A stretch of DNA of 64,000 bases, taken from assembly GCF_008386505.1 (NCBI RefSeq), contig NZ_VUNZ01000004.1, positions 186,001 through 250,000 of the forward strand, given 5' to 3'. The DNA comes from Chryseobacterium sediminis (GTDB lineage: Bacteria > Bacteroidota > Bacteroidia > Flavobacteriales > Weeksellaceae). How positions within the stretch are numbered: the stretch's first letter is position 1; the number at the start of each line of letters is the position of its first letter. Shown piece after piece: positions 60,725-64,000 of this stretch. The notes under the pieces are model-generated. The model worked only from the letters and a program-made list of their open reading frames with translations, made no database searches and was not told the origin of the DNA. Position numbers and translations under genes: made by a program.

Positions 60725-61741
60725 TTAATCTGTAATTTCTCCACAAAGGCTTCTGGTGAAATTATCTGCAAAGCTTCCGGTGTAGCTTGGGTTATCTATA
60801 AGGTGCATGGCTTTCGTAATGGCTGTTTCTGCAGTCATATCCCTTCCGCTGATTGCTCCGATTCGGGAGAAAATATTACTGTTCTCATACTTTCCGAATG
60901 AGATACCTCCTGAAATACACTGACTTACCACTACGATTTCCGTTCCGTTATTTCTAATTTCCTGAAGTGTTTCCTGAGTTTTTGCACTGCTGAAAATAGT
61001 TCCGGAACCAAACACCTGAAGAATAAGAACCTTCATTTTTGGGATTTCTCTGAAATGGCTTAGGTGCATTCCAGGGAAAATTCTCCAGAATAAAATATCT
61101 TCAGAAATATGTTCATCAACATGGAATTCTACTTTCGGGTCACAACGGAAGAGGTTGTCCTTAAGAATATTCAAATGAACTCCGGATTGTCCCAGAATAG
61201 GATAATTCGGACTTGCATAGGCATCAAAATACTCTGCAGAATATTTCAATGTTCTGTTTCCTCTTAATAGTTTGTACTCAAAATAAATGGCAACCTCCTG
61301 AATCACCGCTTCATCATTTTCATAAAGGCTGGCATAATAAAGGCTGGTCAGAAGATTTTCCTTGGCATCTGTTCTCAAATCACCAATTGGAAGCTGAGAA
61401 CCGGTCATGATTACAGGCTTTCTTAGTCCTTTTAGCATGAAACTTAACGCGGATGCTGTATAAGACATGGTATCTGTCCCGTGAAGAATCAGGAAACCAT
61501 CATAGTCATTATAATTTTTGTGAATATAATTAGCAATCACTCTCCATTCTTCAGGTCCCATATCCGAAGAATCCAGCGGTTTGGCAAAAGGATGAACAAA
61601 AACTTCACATTCCATGAGCTTCATTTCAGGCATCTTTTCAAATATATTTCCAAAATCAAAGGCACGGAGACTTCCGGTTTCATAATCTTTTTCCATTCCG
61701 ATGGTTCCACCGGTATAGATGAGCAGGACTTTTCGCTTCAT
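60725..61741 (-). CDS. ansA: Type I L-asparaginase
   Basis: A 338-residue cytoplasmic amidohydrolase converting asparagine to aspartate. The first catalytic threonine is in LIYTGGTIGMEKDY (residues 7-20), the second in ILHGTDTMSYTASALSFML, and GSQLPIGDLRTDAKENL follows. Absence of a signal peptide and this length favour type I (AnsA) over the periplasmic type II. It carries a -7 promoter element 47 bases upstream and stands alone. Confidence 0.94.
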   Translation of the reverse strand: MKRKVLLIYTGGTIGMEKDYETGSLRAFDFGNIFEKMPEMKLMECEVFVHPFAKPLDSSDMGPEEWRVIANYIHKNYNDYDGFLILHGTDTMSYTASALSFMLKGLRKPVIMTGSQLPIGDLRTDAKENLLTSLYYASLYENDEAVIQEVAIYFEYKLLRGNRTLKYSAEYFDAYASPNYPILGQSGVHLNILKDNLFRCDPKVEFHVDEHISEDILFWRIFPGMHLSHFREIPKMKVLILQVFGSGTIFSSAKTQETLQEIRNNGTEIVVVSQCISGGISFGKYENSNIFSRIGAISGRDMTAETAITKAMHLIDNPSYTGSFADNFTRSLCGEITD

Positions 61742-61787
61742 GTACTAATTTTAATTAAGAATTGGAGCCCGATGAGGGTTCATAGGT

Positions 61788-61795
61788 CAAAATTA
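61788..61795 (-). promoter_or_regulatory. -7 promoter element (TAATTTTG) of the asparaginase gene
   Basis: Minus-strand TAATTTTG matches TAnnTTTG, 46 bases before the ATG at 61741. Confidence 0.5.
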
Positions 61796-61902
61796 CGTTA
61801 ATTTGCAAAGATTTGAAAATGAATGAAACGCTTAGAGTAAAATTTTATAAAAATAAAATGACTATTGTAGTGGTTACATTGGGCTATTGAAATAATAACT
61901 AG

Positions 61903-62583
61903 ATGCAGATGAGTGATTTATCGCAAACTTTTGAATATTTAAAACAGTTTTTAACGGAAGAAAGACTGGCAAAAATTGAACATTTCTCGCAGGAAAGTTC
62001 AGACTTTGTACTTCCGGTTGTAGAGGATGTCTATCAGTTTAGAAATGCAGCAGCAATTGTACGCTCTGTAGAGGCTTGCGGCTTTCATAAAGTGGTGGCT
62101 TTGCAGGAAGAATACAGTTTTGAACCCAATCTTCGTGTTACAAAAGGAGCGGATACCTGGGTTGAGGTTGAAAAACTTCCCCGAAATATGGAGTCCTTTC
62201 AGAGTATTAAAGACAGAGGATATAAAATTGTAGTGGTTTCATTGGAAAATAATGCTAAAATGTTACCCGAATATGAAATCACTGAGCCAATTGCTTTGGT
62301 TTTCGGAACTGAAATGGAAGGGGTTTCTCAGGAGATTTTGGACTTTGCGGATGAGACGCTGGCAATTCCGATGTATGGTTTTACAAGGAGCTTCAATGTT
62401 TCTGTAGCAGCTTCAATCTGCATGTATGAATTGAAACAAAAGTTGATCAAATCTGATATTGATTATAAATTAGACGAAGAAAAACTTCTAAGAATGAAAA
62501 TTCTCTGGACAGTAAATTCAATAAGAAGCGGACAGCAGATTTTTGAAAAATATCTGAGAGAAAATAATATTGACTGGAAATAA
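61903..62583 (+). CDS. TrmH-type SPOUT tRNA/rRNA 2'-O-methyltransferase
   Basis: A 226-residue SpoU-family RNA methyltransferase; start 61903 or 61909 (MQMSDL). SPOUT motif 1 is in YQFRNAAAIVRSVEACGFHK, motif 2 in ALVFGTEMEGVSQEIL and motif 3 in IPMYGFTRSFNVSVAASICM, which form the knotted SAM site. The size without an N-terminal substrate-binding domain and the C-terminal extension resemble TrmH (Gm18 of tRNA) more than RlmB, but the target is not certain. It ends at a terminator shared with rsmE. Confidence 0.9.
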   Translation: MQMSDLSQTFEYLKQFLTEERLAKIEHFSQESSDFVLPVVEDVYQFRNAAAIVRSVEACGFHKVVALQEEYSFEPNLRVTKGADTWVEVEKLPRNMESFQSIKDRGYKIVVVSLENNAKMLPEYEITEPIALVFGTEMEGVSQEILDFADETLAIPMYGFTRSFNVSVAASICMYELKQKLIKSDIDYKLDEEKLLRMKILWTVNSIRSGQQIFEKYLRENNIDWK

Positions 62584-62597
62584 GTCATTCAGAAATA

Positions 62598-62628
62598 AAA
62601 AAGAGAAGGTTCATAGGCCTTCTCTTTT
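62598..62628. terminator. Terminator between the TrmH-type gene and rsmE
   Basis: AAAAGAGAAGG / CCTTCTCTTTT hairpin between convergent genes, T-runs on both outer sides. Confidence 0.85.
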
Positions 62629-62633
62629 GTTAT

Positions 62634-63329
62634 CTATATCATGTTATAATAATTCCATGCGGCTACAAAAACACCTGCTGTTTCTGTTCTGAGCCTTTGA
62701 TTTCCAAGGGATACAGCTCTTATCTTATTTTCTGCCAGAAATGTAATTTCCTTTTCAGAAAAATCACCTTCAGGGCCTATTAAAAATGTAAGCTGTTTCA
62801 GTTGGGGAATTTTTTTAAGATCAATTCTTTCTAAATTCTCATGGCAGTGGGCTACAAAGGCATGTTCCGGATCAATGTTTTTCAGAAAGTCCGTCAGTTT
62901 TACAGCGTCATTGATAACCGGAAAATGAAATCTAAGGCTCTGTTTTGATGCAGCAATTGCCTGTTTCCTGATTTTATCAATATTGATGTTTTTACGCTCT
63001 GTTTTCTCGGTTACAATAATACTGATCTCCGAAATGCCCATTTCCACAGCTTTCTCCACAAAAAACTCAATCCTGTCAATATTCTTGGTTGGAGCAATGG
63101 CAATATGAAGTTTAGGAGAGAATTCCGGTAGATTTTCTTTGATCTCAGAAACGTCAATGCCTGCTTTTTTTCCCTCTATAATAAGTTTTCCCGAAGCTAG
63201 TTTCCCTTTTCCATCTGTCACATAAATCTCTTCACCATCTCTCATACGAAGTACTTTCACAATATGCTGCTGTTCTTCGTCGTTGATGATAACTTTCTGA
63301 GCCGTTATTTCGCCGTAAAATAGTTTCAT
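62634..63329 (-). CDS. rsmE: 16S rRNA m3U1498 methyltransferase
   Basis: A 231-residue SPOUT methyltransferase modifying U1498 of 16S rRNA. The N-terminal PUA-like domain contains EQQHIVKVLRMRDGEEIYVT. The knot region holds FLIGPEGDFSEKEI and SLGNQRLRTETAGVFVAAW, the family signatures. The start at 63329 overlaps the stop of the upstream gene by four bases (ATGA), so it is translated with the genes upstream, including tsaD. Confidence 0.95.
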   Translation of the reverse strand: MKLFYGEITAQKVIINDEEQQHIVKVLRMRDGEEIYVTDGKGKLASGKLIIEGKKAGIDVSEIKENLPEFSPKLHIAIAPTKNIDRIEFFVEKAVEMGISEISIIVTEKTERKNINIDKIRKQAIAASKQSLRFHFPVINDAVKLTDFLKNIDPEHAFVAHCHENLERIDLKKIPQLKQLTFLIGPEGDFSEKEITFLAENKIRAVSLGNQRLRTETAGVFVAAWNYYNMI

Positions 63330-63721
63330 ATATCCTGAGTTAAGAATGCAACTCCTGTTTTAATAGTTGTATAGATGTCTGTATCACATTCACGGTAAGA
63401 ACACATGTATATTTCTTCAATCCAGATATTGTTAATGAAAATCAGATTTAAATACTCCTGTTTTCTCAAATTATTTTTGATCGATAAATAGTCTCCTTCC
63501 TTTGGGGTATATGGAAAACTAAAAAGATGCTCAGAATTTATTTTTTTGATAATTTCCTCTTTTATATCCTGAATATATCCTGTCTCAGAACTTGATGGAA
63601 AGTAATCTATGACATTTTCTGTAGCTTCATTTTTTCCTGTAACTGTTTCTAATACCCAGTAATATTTTGAGTTCTTTTTAGAATGGGTTCCCAGTATTTT
63701 TTCTTCTAAGAGTATTTTCAT
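63326..63721 (-). CDS. Hypothetical protein in the tsaD-rsmE operon
   Basis: A 131-residue cytoplasmic protein overlapping tsaD upstream and rsmE downstream by four bases at each end, so it is part of a tightly coupled operon. The sequence begins MKILLEEKILGTHSKKNSKY; it resembles DUF4288-like small proteins in the pattern VLETVTGKNEATENVIDYF, but I am not certain. Tight coupling with two RNA-modification genes could hint at a related role, or be insertion of an unrelated small gene. Confidence 0.75.
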   Translation of the reverse strand: MKILLEEKILGTHSKKNSKYYWVLETVTGKNEATENVIDYFPSSSETGYIQDIKEEIIKKINSEHLFSFPYTPKEGDYLSIKNNLRKQEYLNLIFINNIWIEEIYMCSYRECDTDIYTTIKTGVAFLTQDI

Positions 63722-64000
63722 AAATCATATTTTGCCGTTGCCGAGGTTCTCAAATCTGTAAATTCACCTCTCTCAAACTTCAGTTTCGCTACCATGGCGA
63801 TCATCGCTGCATTATCTGTTGTATATTCAAACTTAGGAATGTAAATACTCCAGCCCAGCTTTTCTTTGTTGTCTTCCATTGCTTTTCTCAGAGCAGAATT
63901 GGCAGATACCCCTCCTGCAATAGCAACTTTATTGACGTTGAGATCCAGGGCTGCTTTTTCAAGCTTATTCATCAGAATTTCAATAATGGATTTCTGCACA
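63718..64000 (-). CDS. tsaD: tRNA t6A37 threonylcarbamoyltransferase TsaD, C-terminal part
   Basis: The C-terminal 93 or so residues of TsaD (Gcp/Kae1 family); the start lies beyond the window. AIAGGVSANSALRKAME and YIPKFEYTTDNAAMIAMVA carry the nucleotide- and metal-binding Asp region of the ASKHA fold (TDNAAMIA). TsaD transfers threonylcarbamoyl to A37 of tRNAs reading ANN codons; MtaB (14254-15600) then methylthiolates this base in some of them. Its stop overlaps the next gene's start (ATGA). Confidence 0.94.
   Translation of the reverse strand, partial: VQKSIIEILMNKLEKAALDLNVNKVAIAGGVSANSALRKAMEDNKEKLGWSIYIPKFEYTTDNAAMIAMVAKLKFERGEFTDLRTSATAKYDL

Overview
The window looks like a chromosomal segment of a Bacteroidota bacterium close to Chryseobacterium (Weeksellaceae, Flavobacteriia). 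This is an inference from several signs. The DNA is AT-rich. The gliding/type IX secretion genes gldK-gldL-gldM-gldN are present. Secreted proteins carry type A and type B T9SS C-terminal sorting domains. There are DUF4270, GLPGLI, DUF2490, DUF6496 and DUF6443-type Rhs proteins. Many promoters show the Bacteroidetes -7 element TAnnTTTG instead of a sigma70 -10 box. No rRNA, CRISPR array, transposase or phage module was seen.

Layout. 1-2.5 kb: two POT-family peptide transporters on the minus strand, the first cut by the window edge. 2.7-5.4 kb: a small cysteine-rich double-glycine leader peptide, a C39-like/VKOR/thioredoxin membrane protein and a GLPGLI protein, which look like one peptide-maturation unit. 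5.4-18.5 kb: housekeeping and secreted genes (dipeptidyl peptidase IV, alpha-glucan phosphorylase, a PD-(D/E)XK-like orphan, a type B T9SS substrate, DinB-like DUF1572, mtaB, an FMN glutamate-synthase-like protein, lipoprotein, S4 RNA-binding protein). 18.5-25 kb: aroK, a tRNA-Lys/Leu/Lys cluster, panC, a glycogen-synthase-like protein, DUF4270, glmS. 25-30 kb: gldKLMN, core of the type IX secretion system. 30-39 kb: FAD oxidoreductase, SemiSWEET, small lipoproteins, and a complete tripartite RND efflux operon.

39.5-53.6 kb is the accessory island. A beta-propeller T9SS substrate (with a stop codon in its signal peptide) is followed almost without gap by two large secreted proteins. These look like the two halves of a Tc/Rhs toxin cocoon: an SpvB/TcB-like half, and an Rhs/TcC-like half with a GH-E/HNH nuclease tip. 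Behind the tip lies its immunity gene and then a row of alternative orphan cassettes in various states of decay. They are an Ntox8-like tip with a DUF2750 immunity protein, an Imm33/DUF2185 immunity gene, a frameshifted metzincin tip with a lipoprotein, a tip tail with an NTF2-fold lipoprotein, and an NC-motif papain-like tip fragment with a lipoprotein. Most cassettes begin with copied Rhs-core sequence and several end in their own terminator, as expected for tip swapping by homologous recombination.

53.6-54.2 kb is a non-coding block of 87-bp degenerate tandem repeats with strong inverted repeats. 54.2-64 kb returns to housekeeping genes: methionine aminopeptidase, azoreductase, M20 peptidase, DUF2490 protein, tRNA-Ser, asparaginase, a TrmH-type methyltransferase, RsmE, a small overlapping gene and the 3' end of tsaD.
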